A stretch of DNA of 24,240 nucleotides from an uncultured Bacteroidales bacterium (GTDB lineage Bacteria; Bacteroidota; Bacteroidia; Bacteroidales; F082): positions 1-24,240 of the forward strand of contig CALAZZ010000039.1 in assembly GCA_937926515.1 (NCBI GenBank), written 5' to 3'. The position numbers and the translations under genes are program-made. The notes below the pieces were generated by a model, which was not told the DNA's origin, ran no database searches, and saw only the letters and a list, made by a program, of their open reading frames with translations. Positions 8,356-16,014 of this stretch are shown here, piece by piece. The first letter of the stretch is position 1. Every line of letters begins with the position of its first letter.

Positions 8356-9255
8356 ATGAAAAATTTTGGATTGATAGGTGCAGCAGGCTATATAGCTCCA
8401 CGCCATTTGAAGGCTATAAAGGAAACCGGAAATCAGCTCGTTACCGCACTGGACCCGTTTGATAGTGTTGGCATTCTTGATGGTTATTTTCCAGATGCAA
8501 GTTTCTTTACAGAGCCTGAACGTTTTGACCGGCATCTTGATAAGTTGCGTCGCATTGGAAGCAATCCAATAGATTATGTCAGTATTTGCTCTCCAAATTA
8601 CCTTCACGATGCACACATCCGAATGGTACTTCGAAATCAGGCACATGCCATCTGTGAAAAACCACTTGTACTAAATCCATGGAATGCAGAGGCATTAGCT
8701 GAGATTGAGGCCGAAACCGGAAAAAAAATCTATACCATTCTTCAACTCAGGCTTCATCCTGCGATCATTGCACTCAGGGATGAGGTGTTGAATGGACCCA
8801 AAAATAAACTATACAACATCAACCTGGAGTATATCACTGCTCGGGGAAGTTGGTACTTCAGGTCATGGAAAGGATATCCGGAAAAATCAGGAGGTATAGC
8901 GACCAATATCGGAATTCATTTTTTTGATATGCTTTGCTGGATCTTTGGTGAAGTGCACGAAAACAAAGTGATTGAATATCTTCCCGACAGGGCCTCAGGC
9001 TTCCTGGGCTTAGAAATGGCCAGTGTAAACTGGTATTTAAGTATAAATGCAGCTACACTTCCTGAAAACATCCGTCACAAAGGTCAAACCACCTATCGTT
9101 CTTTAAGAATGGATGGCAGGGAAATTGATTTTAGTGGCGGTTTTACCGATCTGCATACCCTAAGCTACGAGCAAATATTACAGGGAAATGGTTTTGGTAT
9201 TGATGATGCCAAACCGTCCATACAGATTGTACATGATATTCGAAAACAACAATAA
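8356..9255 (+). CDS. wlbA: UDP-N-acetyl-2-amino-2-deoxyglucuronate 3-dehydrogenase, Gfo/Idh/MocA family (WlbA/WbpB type)
   Basis: A 299-residue NAD-dependent oxidoreductase. Family members oxidise C3 of UDP-GlcNAcA to the 3-keto sugar, which is then aminated and acetylated on the way to UDP-GlcNAc3NAcA and ManNAc3NAcA. It shows a Rossmann start GLIGAAGYIAPRH (5-17), catalytic lysine K102 in CEKPLVLNPWN, and NIGIHFFDML with H188 and D191 in the substrate site. It resembles WlbA/WbpB throughout. It is slightly short (about 315 is usual), with the C-terminus ending soon after the HDIR motif. It lies 12 bp after the dehydrogenase, so the two form an operon. The aminotransferase (WlbC/WbpE), acetyltransferase (WlbB/WbpD) and epimerase are not in the window. 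Confidence 0.88.
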   Translation: MKNFGLIGAAGYIAPRHLKAIKETGNQLVTALDPFDSVGILDGYFPDASFFTEPERFDRHLDKLRRIGSNPIDYVSICSPNYLHDAHIRMVLRNQAHAICEKPLVLNPWNAEALAEIEAETGKKIYTILQLRLHPAIIALRDEVLNGPKNKLYNINLEYITARGSWYFRSWKGYPEKSGGIATNIGIHFFDMLCWIFGEVHENKVIEYLPDRASGFLGLEMASVNWYLSINAATLPENIRHKGQTTYRSLRMDGREIDFSGGFTDLHTLSYEQILQGNGFGIDDAKPSIQIVHDIRKQQ

Positions 9256-9339
9256 GGTATTTGGTTATAGCTGAGCCAATTGAGTTGTATTGCCTATTTT
9301 GGTTAATTTTAACCCATATAAAAACTATCTCTTAAAAAC

Positions 9340-10155
9340 ATGTCACAACTCCTTTTTCAAAGCATACAAGCTGCAGTTGAAGCAGGGAAATCAATAATGG
9401 AGGTGTATGCAACAGATTTCGGAGTGGAAATAAAAATTGATCAGAGTCCGGTTACACTTGCAGATAAGCGTGCGCATGATTTGATTCTTGATTTACTAAG
9501 CCGGACGGATATTCCCGTAATCAGTGAAGAAGGCATGGTTGTGCCTTTTGACCAGCGAAAAACCTTCGATACATTCTGGCTGGTCGATCCACTTGACGGT
9601 ACCAAAGAATTTGTGAAGCGAAATGATGAGTTCACCGTTAATATTGCTTTGATAAAAGAACAGAAAGCCATTATGGGTGTGATTTATGCACCTGTTTTTG
9701 ATTTGTTATACTTTACATTTGAAAACAAAGCCTACAAGCTTGTTCATGCCAGTAAAATTATTTCTGAATCACGCCATGTAACAGAATTCGTTGAAAAGTC
9801 TATTTGCATGCCCATCATCCAAAAAAATGAATCACTCAGGCTTATCACCAGCCGATCGCATCATAATATGGAAACCAGGTCATATATAGAAAAGTTACGT
9901 TCAATGAATCCTGAATTAAAAATTATCAGATGTGGAAGCTCCCTCAAGCTTTGTAAGGTTGCTGAAGGTTTGGCAGAGGTTTATCCCAGGTTTGGCAACA
10001 CTTCAGAATGGGATATAGCAGCAGGACACGCCATCATTTCGGCCTGTGGTGGCAGGATAGTTGAAGCTTACAATCCTGACCATGAGTTGTTATATAATAA
10101 AGAATCGATGAATAACCCTCCATTTATTGCTTATTCATCCACTTTTAAAACATGA
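9340..10155 (+). CDS. cysQ: 3'(2'),5'-bisphosphate nucleotidase CysQ
   Basis: A 271-residue Mg-dependent, Li-sensitive phosphatase of the inositol monophosphatase fold that hydrolyses PAP (and PAPS) to AMP (APS). It removes the inhibitory by-product of PAPS-using enzymes. Motifs are SEEG (E63-E64 metal ligands), DPLDGT (83-88) and EWDIAAG (223-229), the three metal-site boxes in correct order. It lies 84 bp after wlbA and 19 bp before the cysD start, so it belongs with the sulfate-activation genes. I see no exact TAnnTTTG element in the 84-bp gap; read-through from the upstream promoter is plausible. Confidence 0.93.
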   Translation: MSQLLFQSIQAAVEAGKSIMEVYATDFGVEIKIDQSPVTLADKRAHDLILDLLSRTDIPVISEEGMVVPFDQRKTFDTFWLVDPLDGTKEFVKRNDEFTVNIALIKEQKAIMGVIYAPVFDLLYFTFENKAYKLVHASKIISESRHVTEFVEKSICMPIIQKNESLRLITSRSHHNMETRSYIEKLRSMNPELKIIRCGSSLKLCKVAEGLAEVYPRFGNTSEWDIAAGHAIISACGGRIVEAYNPDHELLYNKESMNNPPFIAYSSTFKT

Positions 10156-10174
10156 ACCGAATCATAAAAAAACT

Positions 10175-11083
10175 ATGAATACTTATACGATTAACAATTT
10201 AAGGGAACTTGAGGCCGAATCGATCCATATCATCCGTGAGGTAGCCGCAGAGTTTGAAAAGCCTGTGATGTTGTACTCAATTGGTAAGGATTCTTCGGTT
10301 ATGGTGCGGCTTGCAGAAAAAGCATTTTATCCCGGTACAGTTCCTTTTCCACTGATGCATATCGACAGCAAATGGAAATTCAGGGAAATGATTGAGTTTA
10401 GAAACAATTATGCAAAGGAGAAGAATTGGGATCTGATCGTACATTATAACAAAAAAGGTTTTGAAGCCGGTATCGGCCCTTTCACACATGGAAGCAAAGT
10501 GCATACAGATATAATGAAAACCGAAGCTTTGCTTGAAGGCCTGAGTCAACATGGTTTTGATGCAGCATTTGGGGGGGCCAGGCGTGATGAAGAGAAAAGC
10601 CGGGCCAAAGAACGAATTTTCTCCTTCCGGGATAGGTATCACCAGTGGGATCCAAAAAATCAGCGTCCTGAATTATGGGATATCTATAATGCCAGGGTCC
10701 ATAAGGGCGAGTCTATCCGTGTTTTTCCATTGAGTAATTGGACTGAGTTGGATATTTGGCAATATATTCGACTGGAGCGCATCCCAATCGTTCCGCTTTA
10801 TTTTGCAAAAGAAAGGCCTGTAGTTGAATACAATGGTGCATGGGTGCTGGTGGATGATGACCGTATGCCAAAAGAGCTTGCACATCAAGCTGTGATGAAA
10901 ATGGTGCGTTTTCGTACCCTGGGCTGTTACCCATTAACAGGTGCCATTGAGTCTGCTGCTGATACCATTGAAAAAATCGTGGAGGAGATGATGACCACAA
11001 CCAAGTCGGAACGCACAACACGTGTAATTGACTTCGACCAGGAAGGATCCATGGAACAGAAAAAAAAAGAAGGCTATTTTTAG
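10175..11083 (+). CDS. cysD: Sulfate adenylyltransferase subunit 2 (CysD)
   Basis: A 302-residue catalytic subunit of the heterodimeric ATP sulfurylase; with CysN it makes APS from ATP and sulfate. It has the PP-loop SIGKDSS near residues 35-41. The family boxes GGARRDEEKSRAKER, FPLSNWTELDIWQYI and RFRTLGCYPLTGAIES follow, and it ends in the usual EQKKKEGYF tail. The reading frame is open upstream to a possible ATG at 10127, but this would add 16 unlike residues and overlap cysQ. The ATG at 10175 gives the standard family N-terminus (NNLRELEAESIHI), so I use it. The cysN-cysC gene follows 47 bp later. Confidence 0.96.
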   Translation: MNTYTINNLRELEAESIHIIREVAAEFEKPVMLYSIGKDSSVMVRLAEKAFYPGTVPFPLMHIDSKWKFREMIEFRNNYAKEKNWDLIVHYNKKGFEAGIGPFTHGSKVHTDIMKTEALLEGLSQHGFDAAFGGARRDEEKSRAKERIFSFRDRYHQWDPKNQRPELWDIYNARVHKGESIRVFPLSNWTELDIWQYIRLERIPIVPLYFAKERPVVEYNGAWVLVDDDRMPKELAHQAVMKMVRFRTLGCYPLTGAIESAADTIEKIVEEMMTTTKSERTTRVIDFDQEGSMEQKKKEGYF

Positions 11084-11130
11084 AAGTAAGCCAGCTTGTT
11101 GATTAATACACGCCAAAAAAATTGATGCTA

Positions 11131-13038
11131 ATGGACATAAACCAATTTCTTGATCAGGATCAACAAAAAGACTTGTTGCGCTTATTAACAGCCGGATCTG
11201 TTGACGATGGTAAATCAACACTAATAGGTCGTTTGCTCTTTGACAGTAAAAAAGTTTATGAAGATCATCTTGTTGCACTTGAACGCGACAGTAAACGCAT
11301 CGGACATGCAGGTGAGAATATTGATTATGCCTTATTGCTAGATGGACTAAAAGCTGAACGCGAGCAAGGTATTACCATTGATGTAGCCTATCGTTATTTT
11401 AGCACAAACAAGCGAAAGTTCATTATTGCCGATACGCCAGGGCACGAACAATATACACGGAATATGGTAACAGGCGCCAGCACTGCCAACCTGGCCATTA
11501 TTCTTGTTGATGCACGGAAAGGGATTATAACACAAACCAAAAGACACACATTCCTGGTATCACTGCTTGGAATCAGGCATATTGTTTTGGCAGTAAACAA
11601 AATGGATCTTGTTGATTATGATGAAAATATTTTTAAATCTATTTGTGATGATTATCGTCGTTTTGTAACACGCCTTGATATCCCTGATGTTCAGTTTATC
11701 CCTTTATCAGCTATGCAAGGAGATAATGTAGTGGATCTTTCAACAAGAATGCACTGGTACCACGGAAAAAGCCTGTTGAATTTTCTTGAAGAGGTTCATG
11801 TCGGATCCGACCGAAATTTTGATGACTTGCGGTTTCCTGTTCAATATGTGCTGCGTCCAAGTTTAAACTTTCGCGGGTTTTCAGGCAAGGTATCCTCCGG
11901 TATAATTCGTAAAGGTGATGAAGTTGTAGTATTACCATCATTAAAAACATCCAGGATAATTTCTGTTTTAAATGCCGGAGAAGAAACAGAATATGCTTTT
12001 CCACCGCAATCAATAACCATACAATTAGAAGATGAAATTGATATTTCGCGTGGTGACATGATCGTTCATCCGGCTAACCGTCCCCGTACAGAGCGTCAAT
12101 TTGAAGCCATGCTGGTATGGATGAACGAGAAGCCGATGGATCCTTATGCAAGTTTTTATATTAAACACACCACAAACACAACTAGGGCCCGAATCGACAC
12201 AATACGTTATAAACTAGACGTGAACACACTTGAAAAGTCAGCGGCAGATAAGTTTGAGCTGAATGAAATCGGTCGCGTGGTTATGACTACCAATAAACCA
12301 CTGTATTTTGACCCTTACCGGAAAAATCATGGAACCGGTTCCTTTGTGCTTATTGATACCATCACGAACGATACCATTGCCGTTGGGATGATCATTGACA
12401 AACTTAGTGAATCAGACTTGAGCTCACGCATCCATATTCCCGACAGCAAACATAAAATTGACAACGGCCTGAGCCTCATAAGCCAAAAAGAAATTGAAAC
12501 GAAATATAGGCAGCAAGGAAGCACGATCTGGATTACAGGTTTACATGGCAGCGGAAAGAATGTTTTAGCTTACAACCTTGAGCGCCGTCTTTTTGATTTG
12601 GGTGCAATCGTTGTGTTGCTTGATGGCAGTACCATACGTTCTGGATTATCACGTGAACTGGATTATTCACCTGCAGATCGTGCAGAACATCTTCGTAGGG
12701 TAGCCCATATTTGCAAAATATTAAATGATCAAGGCATCATAACCATTTGTTCGTTCATCTCGCCCAAAGAGAGTATTCGCCAACAGATTGCTGAAATAAT
12801 TGGTAAAGATAGATTTAAGCTTGTTTATATGGATGCATCCATGGAATATTGCAGGAAAAATAAGCCTGAGTTGTACCAATTGGCAGATGAGCAAAAATTG
12901 AGATTTATGCCTGGAATAGATGAGCCTTTTGATGTGCCTCAAAATGCAATAATGAATCTGAAACCCAATGAAACAGAACAAAATTGCAATGACATCATTG
13001 ATTTACTTGCCAGGGAAAAACTTTTTCCCTTAGATTAA
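11131..13038 (+). CDS. cysNC: CysN-CysC fusion: ATP sulfurylase GTPase subunit with degenerate APS kinase domain
   Basis: 635 residues from the ATG at 11131. In-frame ATG at 11125 and TTG at 11122 would add two or three residues; the MDINQFLDQD start looks like family members. The N-terminal part is an EF-Tu-like GTPase with P-loop GSVDDGKS (22-29), DTPGHEQY and NKMD, followed by beta-barrel domains. It drives APS synthesis with CysD. From about residue 462 an APS-kinase-like domain follows. Its P-loop is GLHGSGKN (470-477), with Asn instead of the Mg-binding Ser/Thr. The LDGDN box is LDGST (D498 kept, second Asp replaced by S500), the ENIRR Asn is replaced by His (EHLRR), and KGLYKKA is PELYQLA. 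The kinase half may thus be weak or inactive, while the sulfurylase half looks intact. No PAPS reductase or sulfotransferase gene lies nearby. Confidence 0.92.
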   Translation: MDINQFLDQDQQKDLLRLLTAGSVDDGKSTLIGRLLFDSKKVYEDHLVALERDSKRIGHAGENIDYALLLDGLKAEREQGITIDVAYRYFSTNKRKFIIADTPGHEQYTRNMVTGASTANLAIILVDARKGIITQTKRHTFLVSLLGIRHIVLAVNKMDLVDYDENIFKSICDDYRRFVTRLDIPDVQFIPLSAMQGDNVVDLSTRMHWYHGKSLLNFLEEVHVGSDRNFDDLRFPVQYVLRPSLNFRGFSGKVSSGIIRKGDEVVVLPSLKTSRIISVLNAGEETEYAFPPQSITIQLEDEIDISRGDMIVHPANRPRTERQFEAMLVWMNEKPMDPYASFYIKHTTNTTRARIDTIRYKLDVNTLEKSAADKFELNEIGRVVMTTNKPLYFDPYRKNHGTGSFVLIDTITNDTIAVGMIIDKLSESDLSSRIHIPDSKHKIDNGLSLISQKEIETKYRQQGSTIWITGLHGSGKNVLAYNLERRLFDLGAIVVLLDGSTIRSGLSRELDYSPADRAEHLRRVAHICKILNDQGIITICSFISPKESIRQQIAEIIGKDRFKLVYMDASMEYCRKNKPELYQLADEQKLRFMPGIDEPFDVPQNAIMNLKPNETEQNCNDIIDLLAREKLFPLD

Positions 13039-13064
13039 TGTGAAAAATTAAACGAACTTTTGTT

Positions 13065-13241
13065 TCACTTGATTTTCCGGCTTATAAGTATAACAAAAAA
13101 CCCAAGCAGCGGGCTAAAAACGAAGCATATAAAAAACAACCACTGCTTATTCAACCGGCTATGCTGGTGATACTTCTCAGATAGGTATAACGAAAACCCG
13201 TACCAAATCACAAAAACAATTGCTAACCAAAGTCCGGTCAT
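13065..13241 (-). CDS. 58-residue two-helix membrane protein
   Basis: A short gene starting at the ATG 13239-13241 and ending with TGA at 13065-13067, 58 residues. It begins 3 bp after the stop of the PepSY-type gene, so it is almost surely co-transcribed and probably coupled. The protein is two hydrophobic segments (about residues 4-20 and 34-53) joined by a polar loop with the charged stretch SEKYHQHSRLNKQ and closed by a basic tail (SRKIK). By the positive-inside rule the loop and tail give no firm orientation. No family is recognised. It looks like a small subunit or stabiliser of the adjacent membrane protein. Support comes from the uninterrupted frame, the tight spacing and the clear helix pattern. 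Confidence 0.72.
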   Translation of the reverse strand: MTGLWLAIVFVIWYGFSLYLSEKYHQHSRLNKQWLFFICFVFSPLLGFFVILISRKIK

Positions 13242-13244
13242 AGC

Positions 13245-13799
13245 CTAATAAAAATAGATTAACAAATATACTAGTGGTATAGCTATTCCAAGCAGTGTAA
13301 GCCATGCTCCACGAGCAGTAATGCCATCACCTCCACGCGGAATAAGAATGCCAGATAATGCGAGAATAATCAATGCGCCAGAGAAAATATCTGAATACCA
13401 GGTCCATGTTTTTACCGGGTTATAGTGCAAATAATTCATTTCGCGGAATATCGGTCTGCGTTTAATTTTCTCGACATGTCCCAGGCCTGTTTCAAGATTG
13501 ATATCCGCAATACCTCCTCTTAAAAAAACTTTGAGCCTGTGAGGTGTAGGATAAAAATGTCTGCGGTAATCCCTATGCTCATCTATTGATTTGAGTAAAT
13601 CCATTACTTCCTCTGCATCAAGACGTTTGCTGATGGGGCCAACATCAATCTGCTTTTCAATCACAATAAAATTTGGATTCCAGTCGTCACGGTGATTAAT
13701 GGCAATACCGGATAAAGCATAAACGATCGTCATGCCAAAAAAGAAATAGCCAAAATCACGATGTATGGCTTTGTTCCATTTTCTCCACTTAAAAGACAT
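13245..13799 (-). CDS. PepSY-associated TM-helix membrane protein
   Basis: 184 residues. Membrane segment 1 (about 14-36) carries IHRDFGYFFFG and the segment end SGIAINH. A periplasmic-type PepSY-like region follows (about 55-110: helix DAEEVMDLLKS, then strands KVFLRGGIADIN and TGLGHVEKI). Two more segments lie at 136-153 and 165-183. Histidines H13, H36 and H125 (in NYLHYNP) sit near membrane ends. This resembles PepSY_TM proteins, some of which accompany iron or heme uptake or act as membrane reductases; heme binding by the histidines is only a possibility. It is the middle gene of a three-gene minus-strand cluster: lipoprotein 60 bp upstream, small membrane protein 3 bp downstream. The family call is fairly sure; the function is unknown. 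Confidence 0.75.
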   Translation of the reverse strand: MSFKWRKWNKAIHRDFGYFFFGMTIVYALSGIAINHRDDWNPNFIVIEKQIDVGPISKRLDAEEVMDLLKSIDEHRDYRRHFYPTPHRLKVFLRGGIADINLETGLGHVEKIKRRPIFREMNYLHYNPVKTWTWYSDIFSGALIILALSGILIPRGGDGITARGAWLTLLGIAIPLVYLLIYFY

Positions 13800-13859
13800 C
13801 CTGTGAAATTGGTTAAATAAAAGGCATGGAAATAAAGTCCAATCGGATTAATTTATGCT

Positions 13860-14405
13860 TTAATCATCAAGCAACTGGTATTCTGTAGCGATCATGGAGT
13901 AAAAAGAAAGTTTATCCGTACCTTTCTCAGCCATCATTTCCCTGTAACGGAGTATTTGCTTATACGAAGCTGATTCGGTATAAACTTCATATTCACAGTC
14001 TTCATGTTCCTCTCCATCCTCTAATTCTTCAGCCTTAAGTTCGTCCTCCCATTCAAGTAAATAGGCTTCATCTACAATAAATTCTTCAACGATTCCTGTT
14101 GCAATCACCACACTGCCTTCCCATTCTGATTTGAAGGCTGCCATACCTTCATTTGTATTGATGCGCACTTTACCAGGTGCATCCATATCAACCAGAAACA
14201 TTTTTCTGCCTCCATGGCTGCAAACATGATCAATAACACCTTTTACGGTAATTTCTTCACCCACATAGGCAGAAGCTACTTCATCAAAATTGGCTGGGGT
14301 AAAAATTTCCTTGAGGTTTTCATTTTCACTTACTTCAGCAGATTGTTGCGATCCGCAGGAAAAGGAAATAATTGCCAGGCTAATAATAAATACAATGTTT
14401 TTCAT
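13860..14405 (-). CDS. OB-fold-like lipoprotein with HxCxH motif
   Basis: 181 residues. A signal peptide with lipobox ISFSC (lipidated C17) is followed by a polar linker rich in Ser and Glu. A compact domain follows (about 45-120) with alternating strands (GEEITVKGVIDHV, RKMFLVD, GKVRINT, GSVVIATGIVEEF) that looks like a single OB/tRNA_anti-like barrel. The sequence H60-V-C62-S-H64 between the first two strands could bind a metal or heme. Acidic residues cluster at 118-139 with another Cys (C137). The mature protein should be periplasmic, membrane-tethered. It is the first gene of the cluster with the PepSY-type and 58-residue membrane proteins. I do not know a characterised homologue. Confidence 0.75.
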   Translation of the reverse strand: MKNIVFIISLAIISFSCGSQQSAEVSENENLKEIFTPANFDEVASAYVGEEITVKGVIDHVCSHGGRKMFLVDMDAPGKVRINTNEGMAAFKSEWEGSVVIATGIVEEFIVDEAYLLEWEDELKAEELEDGEEHEDCEYEVYTESASYKQILRYREMMAEKGTDKLSFYSMIATEYQLLDD

Positions 14406-14449
14406 AGGTTTGTATTGTTTGTTAAAATATTGGTTTGTAAAAAGAGTTG

Positions 14450-14457
14450 CAAATATA
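14450..14457 (-). promoter_or_regulatory. Candidate -7 element for the lipoprotein-PepSY cluster
   Basis: On the minus strand it reads TATATTTG, an exact TAnnTTTG match, 45 bases before the lipoprotein start and between it and the stop of the upstream repeat protein. No -33 TTG stands at the right spacing. If active it makes the three-gene cluster independent of nadA. Confidence 0.45.
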
Positions 14458-14483
14458 AAAAAAGCAAGTACTTGTAAAAAAAA

Positions 14484-16007
14484 TTAATCTTCTATTATCA
14501 GATCCTCTTCAGCGATGGCGATGCCATCATATCTTCGTTCAATTCCATTTACGAAGCCAATTGTTAAAAAGATCGTACCATCTTCGTTGTATTTTATCCA
14601 GTCGCCATTTCTACGCCCCATAACATATTGACCTTCTTCCCGTTTGCGTCCATTAGGATAATACCAAATATGTGTGCCATTGGGATTATCATCAATAAAA
14701 CGGCCTTCAAATGACAGGGATCCGTCATTAAAAAAGTATTTCCAGTTTCCATTACGCATACCCATGGAATATTGACCTTCTTCCCGATGATCGCCATGTT
14801 CAAAAAACCAGAATCCTTCTTCAAGTCCTTCAATAAAGTCACCTTGAGTAAGGACCTTACCTTGAATGTCATATTCCGTCATCATTCCATCAAGCAATCC
14901 ATTTACATAATGCTCCTCGCGGAGCAAGGCTCCATGATCATAAAACCACAACCATTTTCCTGATGGCAAGCCATTTTCATCAAAGGTACCACGTTGTTCA
15001 AGTTGGCCGTTAGGATAATAGAATTCCCATTCACCCGTCCGTTTATCATGGGTATAGCTTCCTCTTGCCCTGAGTGTGCCATCTGCAAAATATTCAGTCC
15101 AAAATCCCTGCCGCTGACCATTTTCAGATAAGATACCTTCGGCAACAACAATACCATTTCGAAAAAAATAAGATTTTTCTATTTCGCCTTCCTCATTGTA
15201 TTCACGCCTAACCCCTTCAGGTACTCCATTTCTGTAGGTTGCCTCCACCTTTACCTGACCTGTAGGATAGTAATCACGTCTTATTTCAAGTCTGGCCAAT
15301 TCAGCCACACTTTCCTGTTTAATATCATCCACATACTTGGTTACATTTACAAGATTTCCATTGCGGTCATAATCTTTAAATATACCATGACGCATGCCAT
15401 GACGGTATACACCTTCAGCTTTAAGCACATCATTATCATAAAACCATTTCCATACTCCATTTCGTTGGTTATTGGCATCATAGCGGTTAATACGTTCTCT
15501 GTTGGTAATAAATCCACGCTGATATGTGATCAGTTCATTGATGGTTCCATCTTCATCATATTGCCTGGCGATACCGTTTTCGAGTCCGTTTTCAAATGGT
15601 ATTGATTTCAATAAAATACCTTCAATCGAATAATACTTTGTAAGCCCTTGCTTGATGTCATTCACAAACATTTCGCGGACGATCTCATCAGCATGATAAG
15701 TAACACGCTCACCATGTTTTTTACCTTCCTTGTAGTTGATTTCCAAACTAATACGACCACTTTCATCATAAAATAACCAAAGGCTGTCGAGTTCAAAATC
15801 TTTCCTGTTTCCTTCTGATTTCAGAGTACCGTCAACATAATAGGTTTTCCAATAACCATCTGGTTTACCATCCAACAGGTATCCTTCACTTGATACCATA
15901 CCGTTTTCATGGTAAAAAACAGTAAATTCTCTACCATTTGTAACCTCTTGGGAAATGAGGCCGGTCCATACAACAACCAATATAGCAATCAGAAATGTCT
16001 TTTTCAT
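14484..16007 (-). CDS. Secreted YwqK/MORN-variant repeat protein
   Basis: 507 residues. A cleavable-type signal peptide (about 1-20, ending LISQ) is followed by about twenty degenerate repeats of roughly 23 residues. Their pattern is G-x-W-x-x-Y-(F/Y)-x-(N/D)-G-x-(L/I)-x-x-E-G-x-(Y/F)-x-x-G, as in WEFYYPNGQLEQRG. These are the MORN-like repeats of the YwqK family, which form long beta-rich surfaces. The label 'antitoxin YwqK' that such proteins often receive is not supported here, as no toxin gene is adjacent. The signal peptide points to the periplasm or outside. The gene starts 7 bp after the nadA stop, so it is probably translated from the nadA transcript, an odd partner for an NAD synthesis gene. 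No catalytic motif is visible; a binding or scaffold role in the envelope is an inference. Confidence 0.82.
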   Translation of the reverse strand: MKKTFLIAILVVVWTGLISQEVTNGREFTVFYHENGMVSSEGYLLDGKPDGYWKTYYVDGTLKSEGNRKDFELDSLWLFYDESGRISLEINYKEGKKHGERVTYHADEIVREMFVNDIKQGLTKYYSIEGILLKSIPFENGLENGIARQYDEDGTINELITYQRGFITNRERINRYDANNQRNGVWKWFYDNDVLKAEGVYRHGMRHGIFKDYDRNGNLVNVTKYVDDIKQESVAELARLEIRRDYYPTGQVKVEATYRNGVPEGVRREYNEEGEIEKSYFFRNGIVVAEGILSENGQRQGFWTEYFADGTLRARGSYTHDKRTGEWEFYYPNGQLEQRGTFDENGLPSGKWLWFYDHGALLREEHYVNGLLDGMMTEYDIQGKVLTQGDFIEGLEEGFWFFEHGDHREEGQYSMGMRNGNWKYFFNDGSLSFEGRFIDDNPNGTHIWYYPNGRKREEGQYVMGRRNGDWIKYNEDGTIFLTIGFVNGIERRYDGIAIAEEDLIIED

Positions 16008-16014
16008 ACTTTCC

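Noticed and set aside
8311..8646. A 111-codon minus-strand open frame opposite wlbA
   Set aside because: wlbA has convincing motifs in this stretch; the antisense frame shows no domain or usable context.
9256..9339. A promoter in the gap before cysQ (TTG ... TATTTTGG)
   Set aside because: It lacks an exact TAnnTTTG element (one base short in the spacer of the motif); not strong enough to list.
10127..10174. N-terminal extension of cysD from an upstream ATG
   Set aside because: It overlaps cysQ and the added 16 residues do not resemble CysD proteins; the ATG at 10175 fits the family.
13040..13068. Inverted repeat GTGAAA / TTTCAC between cysN-cysC and the small membrane gene, as a terminator
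   Set aside because: The stem is only six mostly A-T pairs around a 17-base loop with no T tract after it; too weak to call.
14520..15950. Repetitive DNA in the YwqK-repeat gene as a CRISPR or other DNA repeat array
   Set aside because: The units are diverged coding repeats kept at protein level, with no identical DNA repeats or unique spacers.
14484..16007. YwqK repeats as a toxin-antitoxin system
   Set aside because: The protein has a signal peptide, is far longer than an antitoxin, and no toxin-like gene is adjacent; the common database label is not evidence.
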